DNA from: Saprospirales bacterium
Lineage (GTDB): Bacteria > Bacteroidota > Bacteroidia > Chitinophagales > Saprospiraceae
Reading direction: 5' to 3'
DNA: 36,398 nt
Assembly: GCA_016703765.1 (NCBI GenBank)
Contig: JADJBL010000042.1
Coordinates: 1 to 36,398, forward strand
Shown here piece after piece: positions 7,976 to 15,379 of this stretch. Under the pieces are notes generated by a model, which was given only the letters and a program-made list of their open reading frames with translations, had not been told where the DNA came from and ran no database searches. The translations under genes and the position numbers were made by a program. Each line of letters starts with the position of its first letter. The stretch's first letter is position 1.

Positions 7976-7983
7976 CAAAAATA
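7976..7983 (-). promoter_or_regulatory. -7 box for tRNA-Leu
   Basis: TATTTTTG on the minus strand lies 20 nt before the first tRNA base. A 16-bp perfect palindrome (GGAGGAAGTTTCCTCC, 7991-8006) sits where the upstream promoter element would be expected. Confidence 0.5.
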
Positions 7984-8045
7984 TAAAAATGGAGGAAGTT
8001 TCCTCCGCTTTTGAAACAAGGCATTCATTCATAGGGTTCCCAACA

Positions 8046-8079
8046 AAAAAAGGGGCTGCCCAACCGGACAGCCCCTTTC
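8046..8079 (-). terminator. Intrinsic terminator of tRNA-Gly
   Basis: The minus strand reads AAAGGGGCTG, an 8-10 nt loop, CAGCCCCT and a run of seven T. It begins within 10 nt of the tRNA-Gly 3' end. Confidence 0.85.
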
Positions 8080-8086
8080 TCTTTCG

Positions 8087-8159
8087 AGCGGAAAACGGGA
8101 CTCGAACCCGCGACCCCAACCTTGGCAAGGTTGTGCTCTACCAACTGAGCTACTTCCGC
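8087..8159 (-). tRNA. tRNA-Gly(GCC)
   Basis: A 73-nt cloverleaf: acceptor GCGGAAG paired with the strand ending TTTTCCGC, D-arm AGCTCAGTTGGTAGAGC, anticodon stem AACCT/AGGTT around TTGCCAA with GCC as anticodon, T-arm CGGGTTCGAGTCCCG, discriminator U. CCA is not encoded. Confidence 0.95.
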
Positions 8160-8178
8160 ATTTCTTTAAAAGCGATTG

Positions 8179-8210
8179 CAAAGATAATACTGTGCGGGGG
8201 AGTTTTGCAA
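8179..8210 (-). promoter_or_regulatory. Promoter of tRNA-Gly (TTG, 21 bp, TATCTTTG)
   Basis: A perfect TAnnTTTG box (8179-8186, minus) with a TTG (8208-8210) 21 bp upstream fits the Bacteroidota -33/-7 layout. The -7 box ends 19 nt before the tRNA 5' end. Confidence 0.65.
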
Positions 8211-8228
8211 GAAAGAAAGGGATTTTTT

Positions 8229-8870
8229 TTAAATCTCATACACACACTCATACTCCAGCCCAAACGTCTCCCCCAAACTGGCCATGATCAGCCCGGCGCC
8301 GAGCCTGGTGCAGGTTTCCAGGACCAAATGCAGGGCCGCTTCCGAATTGCGGGCGTCCAGGTGGCTGAAAGGCTCGTCGAGCAGGAGATAGCGGAAAGGC
8401 CGGCTCAGGGCCCTGAGGATGGCGATGCGCTGCCGCTGGCCGTAGGACAACTTCTGAACGGGCTTCTCCCATTCCTCGTCCATCTGGAGCTCGTGGGCCC
8501 AGTGCCGGAGGGTGACGTCGTCCACCCCCGGGTTGAGATCTGCGTGGAGGCGGATGTTCTCCAGGCCGCTGAGCTGGGGAAACAGCCGCAGGTCCTGAAA
8601 CACGATGGCGAGGTCTTGTTGGCGCTTGTCCGCCCAATCGTCCGGGGAAAAAGTCGATATGTCGCGGCCGTCGATGGAAATGCTGCCGGTGTAATCGCGG
8701 CGCAGGCCGTAGATGCAGTGCAATAGGGTGGATTTGCCGCGGCCAGATGGCGCCGATACCAGATACCTCCTCCCGTGCGCGAAATCGCACTCAGTGGCAA
8801 ATATGTCCGAGTCGGGGTTCAAACCGAGGGAAACCAGGGGGAGGGGCTGCAGGTCGTTGAGTAGGATCAT
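8229..8870 (-). CDS. ABC transporter-type ATP-binding protein
   Basis: A 213-residue ATPase domain beginning at the ATG at 8870 (MILLNDLQPLPLVSLGL). An upstream in-frame start at 8903 would lie inside a terminator hairpin and is rejected. Present are Walker A (SAPSGRGKST), a Q-loop (VFQDLRLFPQL), the ABC signature (LSYGQRQR) and Walker B with catalytic Glu (LLLDEPFSHLD). The switch region reads IMASLGETFG, so the usual H-loop histidine is missing. The order resembles LolD/FtsE-type small cassettes. No permease gene is adjacent: tRNA-Gly lies downstream and a secreted Kazal protein upstream. The transported substrate cannot be told. The missing switch histidine may mean low turnover or a non-transport role. 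Confidence 0.88.
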   Translation of the reverse strand: MILLNDLQPLPLVSLGLNPDSDIFATECDFAHGRRYLVSAPSGRGKSTLLHCIYGLRRDYTGSISIDGRDISTFSPDDWADKRQQDLAIVFQDLRLFPQLSGLENIRLHADLNPGVDDVTLRHWAHELQMDEEWEKPVQKLSYGQRQRIAILRALSRPFRYLLLDEPFSHLDARNSEAALHLVLETCTRLGAGLIMASLGETFGLEYECVYEI

Positions 8871-8892
8871 GGAGGCTAAACTACATAAAAAA

Positions 8893-8918
8893 AACCCCGG
8901 CAACTGGTTGCCGGGGTT
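8893..8918 (-). terminator. Intrinsic terminator after the Kazal gene
   Basis: Arms AACCCCGGCAAC and GTTGCCGGGGTT surround a 2-nt loop, and eight T follow on the minus strand. It separates the Kazal-domain gene from the ABC ATPase gene, showing they are not one operon. Confidence 0.9.
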
Positions 8919-8938
8919 CTTTTCTAGAACAAAAATCC

Positions 8939-9616
8939 TTAGTTGTCGCCCGTCTTGGGTTTGGCTTTTTCCATCGGATTCACCTTTACCGGCTCAGGTT
9001 CCGGCATCGGACATGCGGGGTTGATCTGGCTCCTTACAATCGCCCAACCCGTGTCGAGCTTTCTGGCAACTACCGTGTAGGTGCCAAGCATTTTGTCGCT
9101 CTTGCGGGTGGCCTTTTCTACAGAGTCGACCGTGAATCCACCGGATACCACTGCGAGGTCGGTTGCCAGCTCGGTGATTTCGGAAACATTCAGTTCCATT
9201 TTCACCTCGGCGGTTTTAAACCATTCGGTATAGCCGATTCCGATGTTCTTCGAACCTTCCAGCACGGTTCCGTCGGGCTGGATCTCGATGGCGCTGGTGG
9301 CAAATTTGCCTTCCAGGCCGCGCGCATTGGCCTTGTTGTAGTCGCCCTCCCAAGCCTCGATAAACTCGAGCAGGGAAGCCTGGTTCGAATTGGGGCAGGC
9401 GCCTTTGTTGAAGCTGGTCAGTCCGGCGCGCTGGGCGTCGCATTCGTTGTTGTAGGTCTTACCGTCGCAGCCGCAAACGGGCTCGTACACTCGCGGGCAG
9501 GTCTGGGTAGGGCTCACCTTGCGCTCGTCGATGCACTTTTGCGCCTGAACGGTAGTCATACTGCCCATCAGTAAAAGGGCCGTCGTTGCAATGAAAACTT
9601 TGAAATTGGACTTCAT
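8939..9616 (-). CDS. Secreted Kazal-type inhibitor domain fused to an NTF2/SnoaL-like domain
   Basis: The 225-residue product begins with a signal peptide (MKSNFKVFIATTALLLMG ... VQAQ, cleavage near residue 25). Residues 28-74 form a Kazal domain: six cysteines (28, 40, 48, 50, 59, 74) and the hallmark PVCGCDGKTYNNEC. Kazal domains bind the active site of serine proteases as substrate-like inhibitors. Residues about 80-205 look like a DUF4440/SnoaL (NTF2-like) cone fold: LLEFIEAWEGDYNKANARGL, then ATSAIEIQPDGTVLEGSKNI, ending TVVARKLDTGWAIVRSQI. The tail is proline- and lysine-rich (MPEPEPVKVNPMEKAKPKTG). It is probably periplasmic or extracellular. The fusion suggests a self-protective or targeting inhibitor next to a ligand-binding domain (inference). 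It ends with its own strong terminator, so it is probably monocistronic. Confidence 0.87.
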   Translation of the reverse strand: MKSNFKVFIATTALLLMGSMTTVQAQKCIDERKVSPTQTCPRVYEPVCGCDGKTYNNECDAQRAGLTSFNKGACPNSNQASLLEFIEAWEGDYNKANARGLEGKFATSAIEIQPDGTVLEGSKNIGIGYTEWFKTAEVKMELNVSEITELATDLAVVSGGFTVDSVEKATRKSDKMLGTYTVVARKLDTGWAIVRSQINPACPMPEPEPVKVNPMEKAKPKTGDN

Positions 9617-9749
9617 AATAGTTGAAGTTTTGGAGGTTAGAAAAAAAGTTAAAATTCATGTCGAAAGTAGCATAATGCTTCAAATTTTAAAGATTTTTTC
9701 CTTTCCGCCCGGCGCTCCCGGGCCCAATTTCAGTGTAGTGATCGTCGCG

Positions 9750-11297
9750 CTACTGTACGGCCGGCTCGGGCGTATTAGCTTCGTATTTTTTAGCCGCCCC
9801 TTCGAACATGGCTTTCAGGGCGTTCATCTTCTCCTGATTCATGTGTATGAGTACCTTCACCTGCTCCCTCGACGCCTTGATCTCCAGGTCCTTGACGGAA
9901 TAATCTCCAGGTCCTTTGTTGAATGCCCGGAGGGCGTTGGCGTCGAAATAGGCGTAAAACAAGTGGCCTTCGCTGCTCTTCAATTGCTCTCCTTTTAAGC
10001 GCTGGGCATTGGGAAATCCGCCATTTTCCAAATTGTACAACCAGTTTTCATCTCCGCAGAGGAACAGATACCCATCCTTGACCAGCAATCGCGGCGCTCC
10101 GTCGTCCATCGTGATGTGGAAAAACCCGTCGCTCCGGCCCATCGATACTTCTTTGACTTTGTACTGGTTGGCCCGCTCTTTCTCCAGAGAGCCTCTTTCG
10201 ACCCCCAGGTCCAGGAAAAGCTGGAGTTTCTTTTCGTCGAGAATATTGGTGGCGAAAACGCCCACTCTTTTATCGCTTTCCTCTTGTCCAACGGCCGCCA
10301 CGATGACATCGCCGCCGAATGTTTCCCGGAAATCTTTGGTCGTCAGCCCGAATTCCTTGAGGCTGAATTCCAGGAAGCCCTTGGATTGCGACCTCGCGCT
10401 CAGCACCTCGTCGATGCCCTTGATGTTGATCGCCGCGGCGAGGAATACGTCCAGATTTTCTGCGGGCACGTATTTCGCAAAACCCGACCCGACTTTGTCG
10501 TTAAACAGCCTGTTCAGGTCCTTGGTCAGTTTGGTCTGCAGGAACAAATCTGCGGTTCCTTCGATCCTGCCTTCCAGAAAATCCAGGTAGCCGTGGATGT
10601 AGTTGTCTTTCAAAGCCTCCGCATCCACTTCGGCCATCGACATCCCCATCTGGAGATCGGGCGATTCGGAAAAGGGATTGGAGTTCAGCCACAGGCTCAG
10701 GTCGTGGCTATCCGCCAATGCTTTTTGCAGGTCCTTATTTGCTACGACCGATTCGGAGGGCTTGGTTTCAAATATGAGGCCCGCCTGATCGACCAGGTTG
10801 ATTGGGTCGTCCGAAAAGCCAAATAATGCAACGTCGTCGGTCCAGGCAAGAATATTATCCTCCTCGCTCAATATGTACCTGAATTTCCCTTTGGAGACCA
10901 CCTCGCCCTCGGTTTTGGCCAGCGTTTCCAGCTTTTTGGAATCAGCCAGGCTCAAGAGAAACCCGTTGAAGGTTTCGCGGGTATTTTCGGGGTTGACGTG
11001 GAAAAAGAGATAACCCATTTTCTCCAGGTCTATGCCCGATTCGGCGGGGTCCTCCAATGCCTTTGCAAGAGAGGGATTTTTCTCCCTCGCATCCTCGACC
11101 GACTGCTTGTACATCTCGGTTTTGCGGAGGGCTTCGAAATCGGCTTTTTTCATCAGGGACGGAATGTCGACCCGCAATACGCCTGCCGAGTTCATCGGCA
11201 CCAGGCTCAACGCATCATCAGAAGTGACGGCGTCTTTTTTGCAGGCCATAATGGAAAGAAGGAGAAGCAAAGTGCTCAGGAAATACCGGGTGCTCAT
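9750..11297 (-). CDS. DUF4836-like lipoprotein
   Basis: The open frame reaches 11360, but the sensible start is the ATG at 11297 (MSTRYFLSTLLLLLSIMACK), which places a lipobox (SIMAC) right after a hydrophobic signal, so the 515-residue product should be a lipoprotein. The mature part starts KKDAVTSDDALSLVPMNSAG, followed by VLRVDIPSLMKKADF. This opening (a protein unable to be zero at set-points, then 'SLVP.NS..V..vd') is typical of the Bacteroidota family DUF4836, whose role is unknown. It is soluble, mixed alpha/beta and repetitive (two similar halves rich in DGYLFLCGDENWLY-like strands). No catalytic motif is visible. It is followed on the minus strand by the Kazal gene after a 133-nt gap. 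Confidence 0.78.
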   Translation of the reverse strand: MSTRYFLSTLLLLLSIMACKKDAVTSDDALSLVPMNSAGVLRVDIPSLMKKADFEALRKTEMYKQSVEDAREKNPSLAKALEDPAESGIDLEKMGYLFFHVNPENTRETFNGFLLSLADSKKLETLAKTEGEVVSKGKFRYILSEEDNILAWTDDVALFGFSDDPINLVDQAGLIFETKPSESVVANKDLQKALADSHDLSLWLNSNPFSESPDLQMGMSMAEVDAEALKDNYIHGYLDFLEGRIEGTADLFLQTKLTKDLNRLFNDKVGSGFAKYVPAENLDVFLAAAINIKGIDEVLSARSQSKGFLEFSLKEFGLTTKDFRETFGGDVIVAAVGQEESDKRVGVFATNILDEKKLQLFLDLGVERGSLEKERANQYKVKEVSMGRSDGFFHITMDDGAPRLLVKDGYLFLCGDENWLYNLENGGFPNAQRLKGEQLKSSEGHLFYAYFDANALRAFNKGPGDYSVKDLEIKASREQVKVLIHMNQEKMNALKAMFEGAAKKYEANTPEPAVQ

Positions 11298-11407
11298 CTG
11301 GGTGTTTTTTTGAAAATGTTCACTAAAAGTCTTACCAAAAGATCCGAAAACAAATTCCAATGGATTAACCTGGATTCAAACTCGACGGAATTCAGGGAAA
11401 ATGGCAT

Positions 11408-13490
11408 TTAGCTGCCTTTCTCCTCCTTCCGTTTCAGGTAATAATACGTCTCCAGCTGAGACCGAATGACGATATCGCCCTCCTCCTTCCGGTAGGGATT
11501 GGTCTGCTGGGCGTCGATGATCCGGGCCTTGACGTTGTCGTTCAACTGGATATTGACCAGATCTTTTATCCTGGCGGCCAGCTCCGGATCGAACACCGGA
11601 AAAGCTGTTTCAATGCGGTAGCTCAGATTGCGCACCATCCAATCGGCCGAGGAGAGGTACACCTTTTCATCGCCGTCGTTGTGAAAAATAAAGACCCTGG
11701 AGTGCTCCAGGTAGCGGTCCACGATGCTGGTGGCCGTGATGTTATCGCTGAATCCTGGCTTTTGGGGCACCAGACAGCAAATCCCCCGAACGATCAGATG
11801 GATCTTCACGCCGGCGTTGCTGGCCTCGTAGAGCTTTTGGATCATCACCGTGTCCTGGATACTGTTCAACTTAAGGGTAATCTGGGCTTTTTTTCCGGCC
11901 TGGGCGTGCTTGATCTCCTGGCTGATCAGCTCGATGAGCTTGCCCCGCAGGTTGAATTGGCCGACCAAGAGGTGTTCGAATTTCTGGGCGGGCACTTGCA
12001 CGGTTTCGAGAAAAGAAAAAAGCCGCGCTACCTCGCCGGTCATTCGCCGATCGGCTGTAAAAAGTCCGAAGTCGGAGTAGATCTTGGCCGTCTCCTCGTG
12101 GAAATTTCCCGTGCTCAGATAGGCGTAGAGCATCGGCCCCCGGCTTCCTCCCTGCGCACCAGCCCCAGTTTCGCATGGACTTTCACCCCGGGGAAGCTGT
12201 AGCGAACCCTCACCCCGGCGCGCTCCATCTCCTCTCCCCATTCCAGGTTGGCCTCTTCGTCGAACCGCGCTTTCACTTCTATAAAAACAAAAACCTGCTT
12301 CCCCGCCCTGACCGCCTCCTTGAGCGCCGTCATGATCCGGGATTTCCGCGCCACCCGGTATTGCGTGATCTTGATATGGGTGACGTTCGGATCGCTGGCC
12401 GCATGCTCGAAAAACCGGATCACCGACTCGTAAGAATGATATGGCGGATGAATGAGGTAATCCTTGACCTGAATGGCGTTGTAAAGATCCCAGGCCTCTT
12501 CCAAAGCCCTGAATTTCAGGGGAGGCAAGGGGGGATATTTGAGTTGCTGGAGGCCGAAATCGGGGAAGCGGAAAAGTCGAAATTGTTGTGGTAGCGGCCC
12601 TCGACGAGCAGGTCGTATTTCTCCAGACCGAAGGATTCCTTGATGAATACCATCAGCTCGGCGGGCATTTCCCGGTCGTAGACAAAACGCGAGGCCGGCC
12701 CGACATGCCGCCTGGTGAGGCTGGTCTTGATTTTCTGGATGAGGTCGCCCGAAAACTCGTCGTCGATGTACAGTTCGGCATCCCGCGTCAGCTTGATCGA
12801 GTAGGTGTCGACGATGTTGTAGCCCGGAAACATCCAGGAGATACTATGCCGGACAATGTCGTCGAGGATGATCAGGTCGCGGCGCCCGGGCGCGGCGGAA
12901 GGCAGTTCGATGAAGCGGGGAAGGTGGTCGGAAGGGATCTTGACGATCGCATAGTGATCGCCTCCGTTGGGATCCTCCTTGTCCCTCATCAGAATGCTCA
13001 TGTAGAGCTGGGCGTTGTTGAGGAAGGGGCGGATCTTGTTTTTGACCAGCAGCACGGGCTGCACGAAAGGGAGCATGTGGTCGTGAAAATAATTCTCGAC
13101 GAATTCCTTCTGTTCCTTGTTGAGGTCCAGGCGCCGGAGCAGGTAAATTTTGTGTTGGCGGAGCTCGGGTACGATCTGGTTCTCGAAAATATGACTGAAT
13201 TCCTCCTGATGCCGATCTACGATTTTGAGGATGTCTTTCAGGATCTGTTTCGGGTCGTAGTCGAACTCCTTTTTGGTCTTCCGGCCCACCCGCACCAGGT
13301 TGCGCATCCACGCCACGCGGACGCGGAAAAACTCATTGAGGTTGGAGGAGTAAATGGCGAGGAATTTCAGGCGCTCGAACAAGGGCACGGAAGGGTCTTT
13401 CGCTTCCTGCAAAACCCGGTAATTGAATGAAAGCCAGCTGATATCGCGATTGACAAGAGGAGTTTCGGTTTCCGTGCTCGGTGCGGCCAT
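11408..13490 (-). CDS. ppk1: Polyphosphate kinase 1 (frameshifted in the assembly)
   Basis: Three overlapping fragments (12516-13490, 12115-12528, 11408-12241) line up in order along one PPK1 of about 694 residues, the usual length. The N-domain opens NRDISWLSFNYRVLQEA and SSNLNEFFRVRVAWMRNLV. Catalytic blocks include ITQYRVARKSRIMTAL, the KVHAKLGLV segment bearing the phosphohistidine, YAYLSTGNFHEETAKIYSDF, and the second conserved histidine in FIFHNDGDEKVYLSSADWM. Adding one base to the run at 12572-12575 and one to 12137-12141 restores a continuous frame (NNFDFFRFPDFGLQQLKYPP and RREEAGGPMLYAYL). The enzyme reversibly polymerises ATP gamma-phosphate into inorganic polyphosphate at the inner membrane. 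Both breaks fit homopolymer undercalls, so the gene is probably intact in the organism. It lies 14 nt downstream of the DUF72 gene, possibly co-transcribed. Confidence 0.92.
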
Positions 13491-13503
13491 GGGGTTTCCT
13501 GAT

Positions 13504-14415
13504 TTATTCGAAAAGGCCCAATTGTTTGCCCGGTATCTCGGGAGCGCTCAGCAACTGCGGCCCGCGAACATGGGCTGCGATCCTGGCCTGGACCTTTTCC
13601 AACAAATATACGGATAGTTCGGGGGCGAGGAGGTTGTCGGGCTCGTGGGCGAAAAAAATAATTTCCCGGATGCCCTGCTCGACCCAGGTTTTCAGCCTCT
13701 CCACCCATTCGTCGATGCGCGTAAAATCGCTGGGGTGAAGGCCGTTTCCGACAAAACGTACCATGGTTAGGGGAGCGCTCAAGCGCATGTGCGCCACATC
13801 CCGTCGCCCCGCCACGTCGGTGATCACGGCGGCTTTGCCGTGGCCCTCCAACAAGGGAAACAGAATGGATTCGCCCTCTGGCTTAAACCATCCGGGGTGC
13901 CTGACTTCGACGGCCAGGGGCAAATTCGGGGGAAAACGCTCGAGAAATTCATCCAGCAGCCTCCAACGCTCCGGACCGAAATGCTCGGGCAATTGCATGA
14001 AACAACACCCGATCTTTTCCTTCAGTCCCCCGATCGCCTCGGCAAATTCGAATACCTGCCCTGAGCCGGCGCCCAGATCCTGGCTATGGCTGATGGTCTG
14101 CGGAATCTTCGGACAAAACCGGAAATCGGCCGCCGACTCGGCATACCAGCGCTCCACCGTCCCAAAATCCGGTATCCGGTAATGGGTGGTATTGAATTCG
14201 ATGGTATTGAACTGACGGGAATAATGATGCAGGTAATCCTTGGTCTTGGCGCCAATTGGGTAGACCTTGCCCACCCATTCCTTCATGCTCCAGCCGGTGC
14301 ATCCGATGTAGAAATTACAAAGTCCGCTACCGCCTAATATCCGCTCATTTTCCGGCGGTTCGGCCCGCAAGCGGAAATCGACGGAGGAGATATCGGGGAG
14401 TTTGCCAAATTCCAC
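13504..14415 (-). CDS. DUF72 family protein (YecE-like)
   Basis: A 303-residue protein with a GTG start at 14415; an in-frame stop just upstream leaves no ATG alternative. Family landmarks are FYIGCTGWSMKEWVGKVYP, the FNTIEFNTTHYRIPD strand, FRFCPKIPQTISH, CCFMQLPEHFGPE, LAVEVRHPGWF, and the C-terminal FFAHEPDNLLAPELSVYL. DUF72 proteins adopt a TIM-barrel-like fold with conserved polar residues clustered at one end. No biochemical role is established that I can cite. The gene sits 14 nt before ppk1 and may be in its transcript. An inverted repeat of AGTTGAA words (14423-14483) lies immediately upstream. Confidence 0.9.
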   Translation of the reverse strand: MEFGKLPDISSVDFRLRAEPPENERILGGSGLCNFYIGCTGWSMKEWVGKVYPIGAKTKDYLHHYSRQFNTIEFNTTHYRIPDFGTVERWYAESAADFRFCPKIPQTISHSQDLGAGSGQVFEFAEAIGGLKEKIGCCFMQLPEHFGPERWRLLDEFLERFPPNLPLAVEVRHPGWFKPEGESILFPLLEGHGKAAVITDVAGRRDVAHMRLSAPLTMVRFVGNGLHPSDFTRIDEWVERLKTWVEQGIREIIFFAHEPDNLLAPELSVYLLEKVQARIAAHVRGPQLLSAPEIPGKQLGLFE

Positions 14416-14422
14416 TTTTGAT

Positions 14423-14483
14423 AGTTGAAGAGTTTATAGTTGAAAAGTTAAAGCTAAACTTTTCAACTATAAACTCTTCAACT
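14423..14483. repeat. 27-bp perfect inverted repeat built of AGTTGAA words
   Basis: Arms 14423-14449 and 14457-14483 are exact complements around a 7-nt loop (AAAGCTA). Each arm contains repeated words (AGTTGAAG, AGTTTAT, AGTTGAAA) with a 7-8 bp period, and a further TTTCAACTT unit follows. It lies between two minus-strand genes and could end the upstream transcript, though it has no T-tract. Confidence 0.75.
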
Positions 14484-14490
14484 TTTCAAC

Positions 14491-15234
14491 TTACCCCCTG
14501 ACGTAGAGAAAATTCCCCTCCGAATCGAAGACGAGCATCAGGCGCTGTCCGTCGATAAACAGGCCGACGACGAAATTGCCGTTCCGGCACTCGTAGGAGG
14601 CGAGGGCTTCCAGTCCGTTGTAGTTCAGGCGAAGGTATTCGGTGAGCGCTTCGGGAAGCTGGTCCACGCGGATCCTCCACATGGCGCCGCCGCAGGGACG
14701 GACGCAGAACACTTCCTCTACAAAACGCCCCGCTTCGGTGAATACGAGCAGCAGCGGGGGATCCATAGCCACGATGATCGTGCCGTCGGCCAGTATCTTG
14801 GCGCGGTTGGCGGAGTCGTCCGGGTAGTTGTCGTTGATATAGCGTTTTACCGCAGAGGGCAATCGGCGCAGATTCACCGGCCGGCCGGGTTCTCCGCAGG
14901 GACCGCCAAAGCGCCGGAATTCCCTTTCCCGCCATCCTCTTTCCTCTTCCATCAAGGGACGCCCGTTCAGGTTGAAGAAGAAATGGTCTTCGTCGCCGCT
15001 TACGACCTCATATCCATAAGAGGGACTGTGGTAGGCCTCGGCGATAAAGGTCTGGAAATGGTCTTCCCGGAAATTCTCGACGATCGCCTCCGGCAGGGAA
15101 GCGGGCTCGATTAAGGCTTTATTCGGCGATTCGGCTATGGCCTGAACCAACAACTGGTCTTCCTCGGAAGCCTGCTTCTGGCAGGCGCTGAGGCCAAAAA
15201 TTGCGATAGAGAGAAGGACAAGGTACTTATTCAT
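14491..15234 (-). CDS. PepSY-like (beta-lactamase-inhibitor-like) lipoprotein
   Basis: A 247-residue protein with an export signal and lipobox (MNKYLVLLSIAIFGLSACQK, Cys18). It contains repeats starting with the motif 'LP.a...Yi..NYp' seen in Bacteroidota PepSY-like/DUF2874 proteins: LPEAIVENFREDHF, LPSAVKRYINDNYPDD and LPEALTEYLRLNYNGLE, each followed by beta strands carrying acidic or aromatic residues. Such proteins are periplasmic or outer-membrane anchored and probably bind other proteins, with no enzymatic function known. Sequence between repeats (ERGWREREFRRFGGPCGEPG) is unusually basic. No operon partner is evident, and inverted repeats isolate it on both sides. Confidence 0.78.
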   Translation of the reverse strand: MNKYLVLLSIAIFGLSACQKQASEEDQLLVQAIAESPNKALIEPASLPEAIVENFREDHFQTFIAEAYHSPSYGYEVVSGDEDHFFFNLNGRPLMEEERGWREREFRRFGGPCGEPGRPVNLRRLPSAVKRYINDNYPDDSANRAKILADGTIIVAMDPPLLLVFTEAGRFVEEVFCVRPCGGAMWRIRVDQLPEALTEYLRLNYNGLEALASYECRNGNFVVGLFIDGQRLMLVFDSEGNFLYVRG

Positions 15235-15279
15235 AATTGTGGTTTTTTATGTGAAAGAATGAATGAAGCTAAATGTATC

Positions 15280-15376
15280 CGGACCGCAGATTAATCGGAT
15301 TTCATGATTTCACAGATTCTGATGTTACTCTTCAAAAAAATCAGCGGAATCATGAAATCCATTAATCTGTGGTCCG
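15280..15376. repeat. Imperfect ~29-bp inverted repeat, 38-nt loop
   Basis: Arms 15280-15309 and 15348-15376 share GGACCGCAGATTAAT, then GGATTTCATGATT, as complements with a few mismatches (for example CTGTGG opposite CCGCAG). It lies in the gap between the anti-sigma-like gene and the PepSY-like gene. The mismatches keep the stem paired, suggesting an RNA hairpin or a dispersed palindromic repeat. Confidence 0.65.
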
Positions 15377-15379
15377 TCC

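Noticed and set aside
12588..13430. Long plus-strand open frame (280 codons)
   Set aside because: It lies entirely antisense to ppk1, whose motifs are clear; a shadow of a GC-rich gene.
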